Part shown: positions 37,559 to 44,497 of the stretch, one piece after another | Numbering within the stretch: position 1 is the stretch's first letter | Layout of the letters: each line of letters begins with the position of its first letter | DNA from: a virus | Direction: 5' to 3' (one strand) | IMG/VR virus record: IMGVR_UViG_3300031673_000106 | Coordinates: 1-45,865 of that record | Length of the DNA stretch: 45,865 bases | Notes under the pieces: model-generated | Database searches by the model: none | Told to the model about the DNA's origin: nothing | The model's input: the letters and a program-made list of their open reading frames with translations, nothing else | Translations under genes and position numbers: made by a program

Positions 37559-38490
37559 CAGTTCACCACCTTGGCCCACTTGACAAAATCCGCGAACTCC
37601 TTGGGCTTGCCTCCCTTGAGAAAGAAGTCGTCTGGCTTTACCGGGAATGTACAGACACGCACGTCCATCTTGCTCTTGGTAGCAATCTCTTTGCCCAATG
37701 CCATGGCCTTATCCTGCACATCTGGATCAAGTGCCACGTATAGCCGCTTGACATTCTCAAAGTGGGGTAGCCAGCGCATGTCAAAGCCAGATGCGCCAAG
37801 AATGCCCACCGCCGGCATAACATGCGAACTTACGACGATACTCTTTTTCTCTCCCTCCACCACCAGGAGCGTGTCATGTTCTTTGGTCCACCGGGCATTG
37901 AAAAGCAGCTTCCCGGGCAGCCCCGCCATGTGTGGTCGGTAGCGATCACCATTGGTAGCGTCTATCAGTCGATGGCGGATATTGAGCAGCTTGGTCCATG
38001 TGCTGTCAAAAACGGGGATAGTATAAGACGCTTGGCGGGGAGCGGTCGGGCAGTTGTAGCACACGCCGAGTTTGTACTCGTCTATCGCCGAATCATAGAT
38101 GCCTTGCGAATGCCACCATTCCCGGTCGGAGTCGTCGAGCAGTTTGTGATACTTGATGTGGTCCGTGCATTCCAGCATCCGTTCGAGTGCGGTAAGCTGG
38201 CGCTGCATCTGTTCGCGCTCCCGTCTGGCGCGGCGCGCCTCTGCTTCTATCCACAGTAGGCGCCGCTCCTCTGCCGAGAGCCTGTTATCTTCCTCGTCAA
38301 GCCATCCCGTATGGTCGCCTGGTCGACAGAAATAGCCTCCGTCTTCGAACAACACGAACCCGTCTGTTTCTGCTTTGTGGCAGATAGGACAAGGGCCATT
38401 CGCCTCATGGTGATTCTTGATTCTGAGTTCAAGCCCCGGCCAGCGTCGTTGCGCCAGCGCGACGGCTTCCTCAATTGATGCTAATTCCAT
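37558..38490 (-). CDS. DNA primase (zinc finger plus TOPRIM)
   Basis: A 310-residue protein. 'GPCPICHKAETDGFVLFEDG' and 'YFCRPGDH' give a zinc site (Cys34, Cys37, Cys55, His60) as in CHC2 primases. A coiled-coil linker (RRARREREQMQRQLTALERM) leads to the catalytic part. 'TLLVVEGEKKSIVV' (TOPRIM Glu) and 'RLYVALDPDVQDKAM' (DxD) bind the metal ions. It is compact compared with DnaG and lacks a helicase domain; the helicase is a separate gene nearby. Confidence 0.88.
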   Translation of the reverse strand: MELASIEEAVALAQRRWPGLELRIKNHHEANGPCPICHKAETDGFVLFEDGGYFCRPGDHTGWLDEEDNRLSAEERRLLWIEAEARRARREREQMQRQLTALERMLECTDHIKYHKLLDDSDREWWHSQGIYDSAIDEYKLGVCYNCPTAPRQASYTIPVFDSTWTKLLNIRHRLIDATNGDRYRPHMAGLPGKLLFNARWTKEHDTLLVVEGEKKSIVVSSHVMPAVGILGASGFDMRWLPHFENVKRLYVALDPDVQDKAMALGKEIATKSKMDVRVCTFPVKPDDFFLKGGKPKEFADFVKWAKVVN

Positions 38491-38521
38491 AGCTCGCCCC
38501 TATGGTATCGCTGTTGGTTGG

Positions 38522-39328
38522 TTAAGCTAGTGCATGTTCCTCTTGCATATGGCACGGTTGGCAGAACGATACAAGGTTGTCCAGTCTATTTGCTTCCCGA
38601 TAGTTTTCGTTCTCTCCAGGCACATAGCCGAACTCACAGAATGGCTTGATGTGGTGAACAGATAGGGCTTGGTCACAATCTTGTTGGTGGATACCGCATC
38701 TCTGACAAGTGAACTTGTCGCGGCGCCGTGCCTTTGCCCGCTGCTTGTACCAGTTTGGACCATAATACTCTGCACGTCCGCCCTTCCACTGATTGCTGTT
38801 TTCCCCGCATAACTCTTGGGAGCGCCAACGCCCATAGCACTCTCGACTACAAAAACGGGATAGACCATTGTCGGCTTTCCACTTGCCGACAAGATATATC
38901 TTGCCGCACCATGCGCATTCCTGCTCTCTGCCGCCCCAGTGCGGGGAGTTTGATCCTGTCCAGTTCTCAGATTGCCATGTTGCCTGGCATTCCCGGCTAC
39001 AGAACCTGGTCGCGTCTTGCTTGCTCTCTATGATGATATAGGTGTGATGGCACTGAATGCATTTTGCCTCTATACGTTTGCGAGACGCCTTTCCAAAGCA
39101 CTCGGAGGAGCAATAGTGCCCGACATCCTTTTCTATCTTCCAGCGGGGAACGTAAAAGGATGTGCCACAAATGAGACATGCCCTCGTTTCGCCGAGGCTA
39201 GCGGCATTGTCTTGGCATTCCTTGGAGCAATACTTGCTATGGTGTTGGCGGCTGGCAACGACATTATATGTCTTGCCGCAATGCTGGCAGAGAAGGTTCA
39301 CTCTACCTCGCCTTGGTGCACGCGCCAT
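38522..39328 (-). CDS. HNH endonuclease with four tandem zinc knuckles
   Basis: A 268-residue protein from ATG 39328 behind GGGAGGA. Four repeats of C-x2-C-x15-18-C-x3-C (Cys14/17/34/38, 51/54/73/77, 90/93/110/114, 138/141/160/164) share 'RFCSRECxxxW'-type ends. The C-terminal HNH has 'FTCQRCG', 'LSVHHIKPFCEFGY', 'ANRLDNLVSFCQPCH' (His225/226, Asn251, His260). No RuvC motif is seen, so it is not IscB. It is expressed from its own promoter through a structured leader RNA. A homing-type or RNA-associated nuclease is possible. Confidence 0.85.
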   Translation of the reverse strand: MARAPRRGRVNLLCQHCGKTYNVVASRQHHSKYCSKECQDNAASLGETRACLICGTSFYVPRWKIEKDVGHYCSSECFGKASRKRIEAKCIQCHHTYIIIESKQDATRFCSRECQATWQSENWTGSNSPHWGGREQECAWCGKIYLVGKWKADNGLSRFCSRECYGRWRSQELCGENSNQWKGGRAEYYGPNWYKQRAKARRRDKFTCQRCGIHQQDCDQALSVHHIKPFCEFGYVPGENENYREANRLDNLVSFCQPCHMQEEHALA

Positions 39329-39344
39329 AATTCCTCCCAAACGC

Positions 39345-39496
39345 AAAAGACCCCATACCGCGACACGTGTCTCCGGTTGCCTAGACCAAGAGACGGGGAC
39401 TTGCGTCCACGTGTGCGATATGGGGACCTTTGCCCACATGCGTATGGGATTGTGACCGGAGACGGAAAAGTCCCCGCACACTCTTGGTCTAGGCTT
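39345..39496 (-). ncRNA. Structured RNA upstream of the HNH gene (attenuator or knotted ncRNA)
   Basis: The predicted transcript starts near 39496. P1 pairs GCCTAGACCAAGAG (39494-39481) with 39392-39379, 14 bp perfect; P2 pairs GGGGACTT (39475-39468) with 39402-39395; a hairpin lies at 39448-39433; GTCTCCGGT (39463-39455) pairs with 39377-39369 outside P1, making a pseudoknot. A 17-bp stem with one G-U and one bulge pairs 39425-39409 with 39368-39351 and is followed by UCUUUU, an intrinsic terminator just before the HNH ribosome site. P1/P2 and the terminator cross, so they may be alternatives. Confidence 0.65.
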
Positions 39497-39502
39497 GTCC
39501 AG

Positions 39503-39531
39503 ATCATATCACGATTCCTCTGCCGTGTCAA
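39503..39531 (-). promoter_or_regulatory. Consensus sigma-70 promoter of the RNA-HNH module
   Basis: On the minus strand TTGACA (39531-39526) and TATGAT (39508-39503) are 17 bp apart. It begins 7 bp before... the stop of the upstream gene ends at 39539, so the promoter fills the intergenic edge exactly. Transcription would start two or three bases before helix P1. Confidence 0.82.
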
Positions 39532-39538
39532 CTCGCGC

Positions 39539-39985
39539 CTACCGCCCGCCCCCCGCGGCCTTCACCAGCACGCCAATCTTGCGGGTGGCCGTCTCCGTTC
39601 GCCGGGTCGCCTCGCCGAACTTGGCGGCCACGTCCTTATCGGGGGCGTCTGCCATGAACAGCATGAAGCCGTCGATACTCGCATCCATCGCGTAGACAGT
39701 CGCCGCCTTTAGTTGGGTCGCCTCCTGGCACACATCGTCGAGGTCGTCCACTTCCCGCTTGATGCTCTGCAACTCGCCGATCACCGGCGACAGGGCGATA
39801 CGTGACGTGCTCGCTGCACGGTTGAAAGTGTCGCTGAACTGCACCACCAGCGAGTTGTAATCGTCAAGGAACCGTGCCGTCGCTTTGCGCGGGCAAGCCG
39901 TGCCATAGTTCACGAAGCTATATATGGCCCCGGCTGCCAATGCCAATACCAGGATCCCGATCAGTACATAGTGTCTCGTCTTCAT
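39539..39985 (-). CDS. Membrane-anchored protein with periplasmic/extracytoplasmic helical domain
   Basis: A 148-residue protein from ATG 39985 (GAGGAGACAAC upstream). MKTRHYVLIGILVLALAAGA is a signal anchor. The rest is helical (RFLDDYNSLVVQFSDTFNRA, 'LQSIKREVDDLDDVCQEATQ', 'KFGEATRRTETATRKIGVLV') with two cysteines. Rz-like or exclusion functions are possible; nothing specific is seen. Confidence 0.65.
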   Translation of the reverse strand: MKTRHYVLIGILVLALAAGAIYSFVNYGTACPRKATARFLDDYNSLVVQFSDTFNRAASTSRIALSPVIGELQSIKREVDDLDDVCQEATQLKAATVYAMDASIDGFMLFMADAPDKDVAAKFGEATRRTETATRKIGVLVKAAGGGR

Positions 39986-40023
39986 GTTGTCTCCTCTCTG
40001 TGATTCGGCACGGTTGCCCGGTG

Positions 40024-40260
40024 TCAACTCGCGGCCTCCCACAGCGCCGCCTGCTCTAATCTAGGCACCTGCATTGCCACTGTGTACACGCGCTTGTGGG
40101 CATCTACCGCCGACACAATACCTTCTTCTTCCCACTTCGTCAGCGCGTTGTGAATGAGCACCCTTTCGCCGACTTTGGGAAGCGAATCAATTTGTCCCAC
40201 ATAGACGCAGGCATCCTGTGTGTTATTCTGTTCCCTATAAAGCATGGCCCTTCTCATCAT
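40024..40260 (-). CDS. 78-residue unknown protein
   Basis: ATG 40260 overlaps the previous stop (ATGA). The core 'GQIDSLPKVGERVLIHNALT' and 'EEEGIVSAVDAHKRVYTVAM' looks like a small beta barrel. An internal ATG at 40245 with AGAAGGG upstream is another possible start. No family recognised. Confidence 0.55.
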   Translation of the reverse strand: MMRRAMLYREQNNTQDACVYVGQIDSLPKVGERVLIHNALTKWEEEGIVSAVDAHKRVYTVAMQVPRLEQAALWEAAS

Positions 40261-40499
40261 CCCTCTACCGTCCATCCATAGTCGTCAACCACCCACCTTA
40301 GCTGGGGAAGCCGTCCTCGCTCATGGGAGAACGAAAGTCGTTCCAATGTGGCGGCGGGATACCGCCAGAACACGCCATCTCCCAATTCGACCGCGACAGA
40401 TTCCAGCTGTTTCGTGCCTGGCAGGATAGATACAGGGCCACCAGCCACAAAGAGGCCGTCCCCCTCGAACGTGATTGTCACATGCTTGATATATGGCAT
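40257..40499 (-). CDS. 80-residue unknown protein
   Basis: ATG 40499 shares TGATG with the DUF4406 stop. The sequence is beta-rich (IKHVTITFEGDGLFVAGGPV, 'LESVAVELGDGVFWRYPAAT') with a polar end 'VVDDYGWTVEG'. No family recognised. Confidence 0.55.
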   Translation of the reverse strand: MPYIKHVTITFEGDGLFVAGGPVSILPGTKQLESVAVELGDGVFWRYPAATLERLSFSHERGRLPQLRWVVDDYGWTVEG

Positions 40500-40837
40500 C
40501 ACCCCTCCACCTCGGCGCCGGGGGCCAGTGGCACAAATCCCTCATACACAGGGATACCCCGGGCTTGCGCTGCCGCGACTTCGATGTCAGCCCCGCTTGA
40601 TTCGCCGCCCAGGCGATAGAGGGCGTCGGCCAGCTCCAGCCACTCCAGGTCCATGTCGGTCCAGTACGTGTAGTGGTGCGGGTCCACCATATGCCACAGG
40701 TGGAACAGGTGCGGGCAGAATGGAAGCCAGCCGCGCCTTCGTGCCACGCTTGCGATGGAGATGGCCTTGCGCACATTTACCACCACGTCGCCCTTGGTGT
40801 AGGGCCCGGCGATATAGAGGATCGGCGTGTGTGTCAT
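40499..40837 (-). CDS. DUF4406 protein (nucleoside deoxyribosyltransferase-like fold)
   Basis: A 112-residue protein from ATG 40837 (ATGA overlap). 'ILYIAGPYTKGDVVVNVRKA' is the nucleotide-binding start of this fold, 'GWLPFCPHLFHLWHMVDPHH' and 'DLEWLELADALYRLGGESSG' follow, and 'EVAAAQARGIPVYEGF' closes it. The family is frequent in phages and may act on nucleosides or nucleotides. Exact reaction unknown. Confidence 0.82.
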   Translation of the reverse strand: MTHTPILYIAGPYTKGDVVVNVRKAISIASVARRRGWLPFCPHLFHLWHMVDPHHYTYWTDMDLEWLELADALYRLGGESSGADIEVAAAQARGIPVYEGFVPLAPGAEVEG

Positions 40838-40977
40838 CGCGTCCCGGCCAGATCGTCGCCGTGTGCGGCGATGGCACATAGGCACCACACCGTCAGCAGT
40901 AGCACGCAGATGGCAGCCGATATGACGATGCCGCCGAGCAACTGGCCAATGCTGACGTACTGTAGCAAGAGGGCCAT
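40834..40977 (-). CDS. 47-residue membrane protein
   Basis: ATG 40977 follows GGGGAAGGCGTGAC. MALLLQYVSIGQLLGGIVIS continues into 'AAICVLLLTVWCLCAIAAHG', one long or two short transmembrane helices, then an acidic tail. Overlaps the DUF4406 start. Function unknown. Confidence 0.55.
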   Translation of the reverse strand: MALLLQYVSIGQLLGGIVISAAICVLLLTVWCLCAIAAHGDDLAGTR

Positions 40978-40978
40978 G

Positions 40979-41092
40979 TCACGCCTTCCCCGCGTCTCGC
41001 CACCCGCGCCACGCCGAGTACGCCAGCGAGGCGACGAACAGGGCCAGGGCGAACCAAAGCCCATAGCTGTCCATGAACGCATAGAGGTCCAT
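40979..41092 (-). CDS. 37-residue membrane protein
   Basis: ATG 41092 shares TGATG with the previous gene and has GGAGG upstream. MDLYAFMDSYGLWFALALFV, then ASLAYSAWRGWRDAGKA: one transmembrane helix and a basic tail. A second ATG at 41095 is in frame. Confidence 0.5.
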   Translation of the reverse strand: MDLYAFMDSYGLWFALALFVASLAYSAWRGWRDAGKA

Positions 41093-41322
41093 CATGCCTC
41101 CTCTGCTTGCTGTGCCCGCAACTCCATCTCGGCGGCGTGGGTGTAGAGCGCCAGCAATGCCTTGTCGCACCGCGACTGCGCATCTGCCCACGCCTGCGTG
41201 CCCGACTCAGTCATACCGATGGTTGCGCATAGCGCGCCATACGCAAGGATGTCACTTCGCCACTTGTTCTGCAGCGCCCACAGCGCCGTCTTGCCGGGGC
41301 CGAAGTCAGCCGCTCGTACCAT
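41092..41322 (-). CDS. 76-residue helical protein
   Basis: ATG 41322 (or 41325) follows GGAGACGG. The protein is Ala-rich and helical ('GKTALWALQNKWRSDILAYG', 'QSRCDKALLALYTHAAEMEL'). The 'GPGKT' near the start is too isolated to be a P-loop. No family recognised. Confidence 0.55.
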   Translation of the reverse strand: MVRAADFGPGKTALWALQNKWRSDILAYGALCATIGMTESGTQAWADAQSRCDKALLALYTHAAEMELRAQQAEEA

Positions 41323-41470
41323 CATCCGTCTCCTTCCCCCTCAGCTTCCGGCGGCACCGGGCGCATGTCGGGACCACGATGCCGCCGTCTTGCTTGGGGG
41401 CGTGATAGGGTCGTTGACACCATGAGCAGATGCCAGCCGCCCGTGCCTCGTGCGCGGGGATGAAGGTCAT
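41306..41470 (-). CDS. 54-residue zinc-ribbon protein
   Basis: ATG 41470 overlaps the previous TGA (ATGA). 'GICSWCQRPYHAPKQDGG' and 'PTCARCRRKLRGKE' give two C-x2-C pairs 19 residues apart with a basic end, a minimal zinc ribbon. Possibly nucleic-acid binding. Confidence 0.6.
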   Translation of the reverse strand: MTFIPAHEARAAGICSWCQRPYHAPKQDGGIVVPTCARCRRKLRGKETDDGTSG

Positions 41471-41583
41471 GGCCAAACCCCTACCCCACACTGTGTCGCC
41501 GCGATCATGATCCCCACCGCCAGCAGGGTGAGGATCACGATCGCGATGCCGGTGTTGAGCGCGGACTGGTAGCGGCTAAGCAT
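41467..41583 (-). CDS. 38-residue membrane peptide
   Basis: ATG 41583 follows AAAGGAGG. MLSRYQSALNTGIAIVILTL continues LAVGIMIAATQCGVGVWP: one transmembrane helix. It overlaps both neighbours. Function unknown. Confidence 0.5.
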   Translation of the reverse strand: MLSRYQSALNTGIAIVILTLLAVGIMIAATQCGVGVWP

Positions 41584-41773
41584 TGGGGGCCTCCTTTGCC
41601 AGCTCCAGCAGCCACTCCAGCTCTGGAATGCTGAGATCCCACTGAGGCGCGGTCGGATACGGCGCATCTGGATTATCGGATCCACCGTGGGTAATCAAGA
41701 CACCCCAGGGCAATGGGCGGGCAAGTACGCCAGAGGTCACAGTCGTGTCGGGGCAGCGCTGCCATTCACTCAC
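41576..41773 (-). CDS. 65-residue unknown protein
   Basis: GTG 41773 follows AAGGAGG with seven-base spacing inside the end of the ERF gene. 'GVLARPLPWGVLITHGGSDN' and an acidic helix 'SIPELEWLLELAKEAP' are visible. No family recognised. Confidence 0.55.
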   Translation of the reverse strand: MSEWQRCPDTTVTSGVLARPLPWGVLITHGGSDNPDAPYPTAPQWDLSIPELEWLLELAKEAPNA

Positions 41774-42506
41774 TGGAGGCCTCCTTGCTCTTGGCGTAGT
41801 CGATCAATGCTTGCCACGCCCGGTCGACGTGGATCTCGTCGTCGCCTGTACCCAACTTCTCACCAGGGTACACGTCGGCGATGGCGTTCTTGGCGTCTTG
41901 CATGGTCTCGTAGTCAAGCTCCGCAAAGCGGTGCGCACCCCAGAGCTCAGTAAAGTCGGCGGGGGGTGTCAGGGCGTCCCACTGGTCGGCGGGCGCCTGT
42001 TCGGGAGCAGGCGCCGTGGGCGTGGCACTTGGTTGCTTGGGTGCGGGCTTCTTCTGTTGTGGCTTTGCCGCCTGCTTGGCCGTGGACTTGTACCCATTGC
42101 CAGAGGCCCCGTTCCCATCCACGTCTTCCTCGCTGGTCACGCCGAGCATTGCGGTCAGCGTGTAGCGGCGCATGTAGGTCAGCGCGCTGCCGAACGCCTG
42201 CAACTCGTTGACGGCCCTGTTGCCCGACAGGCTGGGCACGGCAACCTCGCTGCCCACCCACTCGCCGCTTTGGTGCATCAAGATGGTTTCCAGCACCAGC
42301 GCCCCATCTTCCAGCGACACGAGCGGCTGGAGGAATGACAGTCCGTTCGCTGCCAGCGGCTTGCGCACCGCTGCAATGATGTCGTCCAGGGTACAATACT
42401 GGTTGCCAAGGTGCTTGTTCTCGCCCGACTTCTGCACTGCAGGGAATGCGCCCTGCGCTTTGGCCAGCGCCTCGGTGAGCGCCGATATGGTTTCGCTGCG
42501 TTTCAT
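41766..42506 (-). CDS. ERF-family single-strand annealing protein
   Basis: A 246-residue protein. 'ISALTEALAKAQGAFPAVQK', 'NQYCTLDDIIAAVRKPLAAN', 'GLSFLQPLV' and 'ELQAFGSALTYMRRYTLTAM' are the ERF core. Residues about 135-175 form an Ala/Pro/Lys linker, and a C-terminal acidic segment may bind partner proteins such as SSB. It anneals ssDNA in phage recombination and may work with the VRR-NUC nuclease. ATG 42506 follows AAGGAGAAC. Confidence 0.88.
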   Translation of the reverse strand: MKRSETISALTEALAKAQGAFPAVQKSGENKHLGNQYCTLDDIIAAVRKPLAANGLSFLQPLVSLEDGALVLETILMHQSGEWVGSEVAVPSLSGNRAVNELQAFGSALTYMRRYTLTAMLGVTSEEDVDGNGASGNGYKSTAKQAAKPQQKKPAPKQPSATPTAPAPEQAPADQWDALTPPADFTELWGAHRFAELDYETMQDAKNAIADVYPGEKLGTGDDEIHVDRAWQALIDYAKSKEASSE

Positions 42507-42529
42507 CTCAGTTCTCCTTTTTGGTCCAG

Positions 42530-42838
42530 CTACCTACAACCGGCATTTCGTGCGCCGAGCGCCGTCTCGCACTCATCGCGTGCAAGCACCGCATTCCAGC
42601 GCTGATACCACGCCCATCTGTTGAGGCGCAGAGGCTCGGGTATGTGGATGCCTGCCATCTCCATCCGGTCGATACCGCGTTCCACATCCTCACGGAAGAG
42701 ATCGCGGGACGGGCCGTAGATGGCCACGGCATCGCAATATTCGGCGAAGGTCATGCGCCCGTTGTGCTGATCCATCGCCGCCAGCTCGATATTGCTGGGG
42801 GCGGGCAGCGTCGCCAAGTCGTCCGTGTAGATGGTCAT
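42530..42838 (-). CDS. 102-residue unknown protein
   Basis: ATG 42838 follows AAGGAGG. 'PAPSNIELAAMDQHNGRMTF', 'YGPSRDLFREDVERGIDRME' and 'RLNRWAWYQRWNAVLARDEC' are mostly helical. It precedes the ERF gene closely and could be a recombination accessory factor, but no family is recognised. Confidence 0.6.
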   Translation of the reverse strand: MTIYTDDLATLPAPSNIELAAMDQHNGRMTFAEYCDAVAIYGPSRDLFREDVERGIDRMEMAGIHIPEPLRLNRWAWYQRWNAVLARDECETALGARNAGCR

Positions 42839-42879
42839 GTCGCCTCCTTGCTGAATTGGCGGATCGCCTACTGGTCTAG

Positions 42880-43338
42880 CTAGGGCCAAACTTCCCGGCG
42901 CACAATGCGGCCCACGTGGGACTCTATCACACCAAACCGCTCACCCAATTCTCTCTGCGAATGCCTGCCGGTGGTGTAAAGCCTGCGGATCTCGCGGACT
43001 TTCTCTTCCGTTAGTTTGGCACGGCCGTTCTTTTCGCCACGCCGATTCGCGCGTCGTCCCTTTTCCACCGCATCTGCGATATTCTCAAGCTGGCTCGCCG
43101 CAAACAAGTGGGCTGGATTGACACATCGCGGATTGTCGCATGTATGGCAAACGCACATGCCTTCAGGTATCGGCCCATGCTCTAGCTCCCATGCGATCCG
43201 GTGAGCCAAAACCATGCGCCTGCCCAGCCTGAATCGCCCATAGCCCTGCCTGTGCTGCACGGCTTTCCAGGGCCAGCATTCATCTTCTCCGCGTATATCT
43301 ATCTTGGACCAGTACCGCCCTTCCCAGTCTCTTGCCAT
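42880..43338 (-). CDS. HNH homing endonuclease with helix-turn-helix tail
   Basis: A 152-residue protein from ATG 43338 (AAAGGAACATC upstream). 'DECWPWKAVQHRQGYGRF', 'VLAHRIAWELEHGPIPEG' and 'VCHTCDNPRCVNPAHLFAAS' form the HNH core (His65, Asn74, His77) with structural cysteines 64/67/72. 'NGRAKLTEEKVREIRRLY' and 'SQRELGERFGVIESHVGRIV' are a DNA-binding helix-turn-helix. Typical free-standing phage homing enzyme, likely mobile. Confidence 0.85.
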   Translation of the reverse strand: MARDWEGRYWSKIDIRGEDECWPWKAVQHRQGYGRFRLGRRMVLAHRIAWELEHGPIPEGMCVCHTCDNPRCVNPAHLFAASQLENIADAVEKGRRANRRGEKNGRAKLTEEKVREIRRLYTTGRHSQRELGERFGVIESHVGRIVRREVWP

Positions 43339-43556
43339 GTGATGTTCCTTTCCCAAAAGTCGTTGGTGCAGATTCCGAAAAATGTGGTATGATCTCTGTA
43401 AGGTTGAAGGCCACGAACCCGCAAACTCACCGTTGACTGGGTTGTCTGGGCCTCACCTGCGGCGCTGGGGCCGCTGACTTTCCAAGAGGGCCGGCCCAGC
43501 ACGGCCCCACATCGCCCTGGTCCTGGTAGCCCACGCTCGCCCCGTGGGCTACTGTG
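43339..43556. other. 218-bp gene-free region with hairpins and a plus-strand promoter-like site
   Basis: No convincing frame lies here. On the plus strand TTGGTG (43374-43379) and the extended -10 element TGG-TATGAT (ending 43394) could start an antisense transcript; the 19-bp spacer is long. GC-rich stems follow (GCGGC-loop-GCCGC near 43460; the strong hairpin at 43526-43552). It may hold a short RNA or the landing zone of the HNH gene. The tRNA T-loop consensus is not met. Confidence 0.4.
43526..43552 (-). terminator. 10-bp hairpin after the gene at 43557
   Basis: GTAGCCCACG and CGTGGGCTAC pair around a 7-nt loop starting four bases after the TAG. No U-run follows on either strand, so it may be an mRNA 3' end stabiliser or weak terminator. 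Confidence 0.5.
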
Positions 43557-43772
43557 CTAGTGGAGCCAATCCTTGGGTATCGCGTCCTGTGTGGGCCAGA
43601 ATCGGACGGCGTTACTGGGGATTTCGTAGATGTAGCCATCTGTGCCCTCAATGATTGCGAAAGGATGTTCCGATGTACCGCCCCAGCAATGGAAGTGTCC
43701 ACACCGGGAGAATCGAAAGTCTGGAGAATCTTGATTAGTGTGATACAATACTTTGCGCAGTCGCTCCATCAT
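43557..43772 (-). CDS. 71-residue unknown protein
   Basis: ATG 43772 overlaps the previous stop (ATGA) and follows AGGAGATGA. 'SPDFRFSRCGHFHCWGGTSE' and 'AIIEGTDGYIYEIPSNAVRF' form a small beta protein with a Cys-His cluster. Proteins with 'AIIEDxxGxVxxVxPxxIRF' occur in many phages; function unknown. Confidence 0.65.
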   Translation of the reverse strand: MMERLRKVLYHTNQDSPDFRFSRCGHFHCWGGTSEHPFAIIEGTDGYIYEIPSNAVRFWPTQDAIPKDWLH

Positions 43773-43966
43773 TCATCTCCTATCGGAGATTCGCGCCGTC
43801 CACATCGCGGGCAATACCACCAGCCGCGATACTGCACATACTCGACGCTGCCACAACGACACTGATAGTGTGTGCCCCGGTTGTGGCGCGGGCGAGGCCA
43901 TAAGTACTTCTTGATGAGGGGGAGGCGTTGTTCCCATGAGATGTCGCCGCCAATCCAGCGCCGCAT
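43769..43966 (-). CDS. 65-residue zinc-ribbon protein
   Basis: ATG 43966 follows AAAGGAGCGCG. A basic N-terminus (RRWIGGDISWEQRLPLIKKY) precedes 'YQCRCGSVEYVQYRGWWYCP' and 'RCGRRE', a C-x-C / C-x2-C ribbon. Likely nucleic-acid or protein binding. Confidence 0.6.
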   Translation of the reverse strand: MRRWIGGDISWEQRLPLIKKYLWPRPRHNRGTHYQCRCGSVEYVQYRGWWYCPRCGRRESPIGDE

Positions 43967-44163
43967 CACGCGCTCCTTTCCACGGTCGCATACCACAGCG
44001 CCCACGAGAGGTCGTCCACCAGGCGCTGTAGCGCCCCTGGTCGGAAGGTGTCCCGAAACGGGACCAATTCGCCACGGTCGAGGTGGAAGCGGGCAGCGCA
44101 GCCCGGGCAGATGATGTGACCGCGGTCGGGCAATGCGGTACCACAGTGGGGGCAGTTAAGCAT
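43966..44163 (-). CDS. 65-residue zinc-ribbon protein
   Basis: ATG 44163 follows AAGGAGTCC. MLNCPHCGTALPDRGHIICP continues GCAARFHL: two C-x2-C knuckles 16 residues apart, the classical ribbon. An acidic/aromatic helix (LQRLVDDLSWALWYATVE) follows. Stop overlaps the next start (TGATG). Confidence 0.65.
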   Translation of the reverse strand: MLNCPHCGTALPDRGHIICPGCAARFHLDRGELVPFRDTFRPGALQRLVDDLSWALWYATVERSA

Positions 44164-44497
44164 CGGGGGACTCCTTGGGCTCGGCCTTGGCGATGGCGGC
44201 CTCCACTTGCGGAACGGGACAGCCCTTAGCGTGGATGATTGTCTCTGGTCCACCCGAATCGGGACTCAGCCCGTCGCAGAGGGTGCATTGCCATGCTATG
44301 ACGCTTATTCCGTGATAGCGCCTATCTGACCAGTTCAGCAGATTCTTGCACGCCGCCAGCAGGTCGGATACGGATCGGTGCAGCGCACAACGCAGCAGTC
44401 CAGGTGTTATGTCACTACCGGGATACCAGATGATCTTGCAGCCACAGGTCAGTCTCTCAACAGTCGGATTCTCTGTGCGCCACCGTTGCCGGCCCAT
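44156..44497 (-). CDS. Cys-containing small phage protein related to the one at 1385
   Basis: A 113-residue protein from ATG 44497 (AAGGAG seven bases upstream; an ATG at 44500 is in frame). 'LTCGCKIIWYPGSD', 'SVSDLLAACKNLLNWSDRRY', 'QCTLCDGLS', 'IIHAKGCPVPQVEAAIAKAE'. The last three blocks match the small plus-strand protein at 1385-1618. A metal-binding C-x2-C...H...C site is plausible. Confidence 0.62.
   Translation of the reverse strand: MGRQRWRTENPTVERLTCGCKIIWYPGSDITPGLLRCALHRSVSDLLAACKNLLNWSDRRYHGISVIAWQCTLCDGLSPDSGGPETIIHAKGCPVPQVEAAIAKAEPKESPDA

Noticed and set aside
38522-39531. Call as an IscB/HEARO system
   Set aside because: The protein lacks RuvC-like motifs and the arginine-rich bridge helix, is too short, and the RNA helices do not match what is known of HEARO. 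Only the layout is similar.
41092-41322. P-loop 'GPGKT' suggesting an ATPase
   Set aside because: The protein has only 76 residues, no Walker B and the motif is at the extreme N-terminus.
43400-43440. tRNA gene candidate (GGGTTCG on the minus strand)
   Set aside because: The T-loop lacks the invariant A at the expected place and no cloverleaf arms fit.
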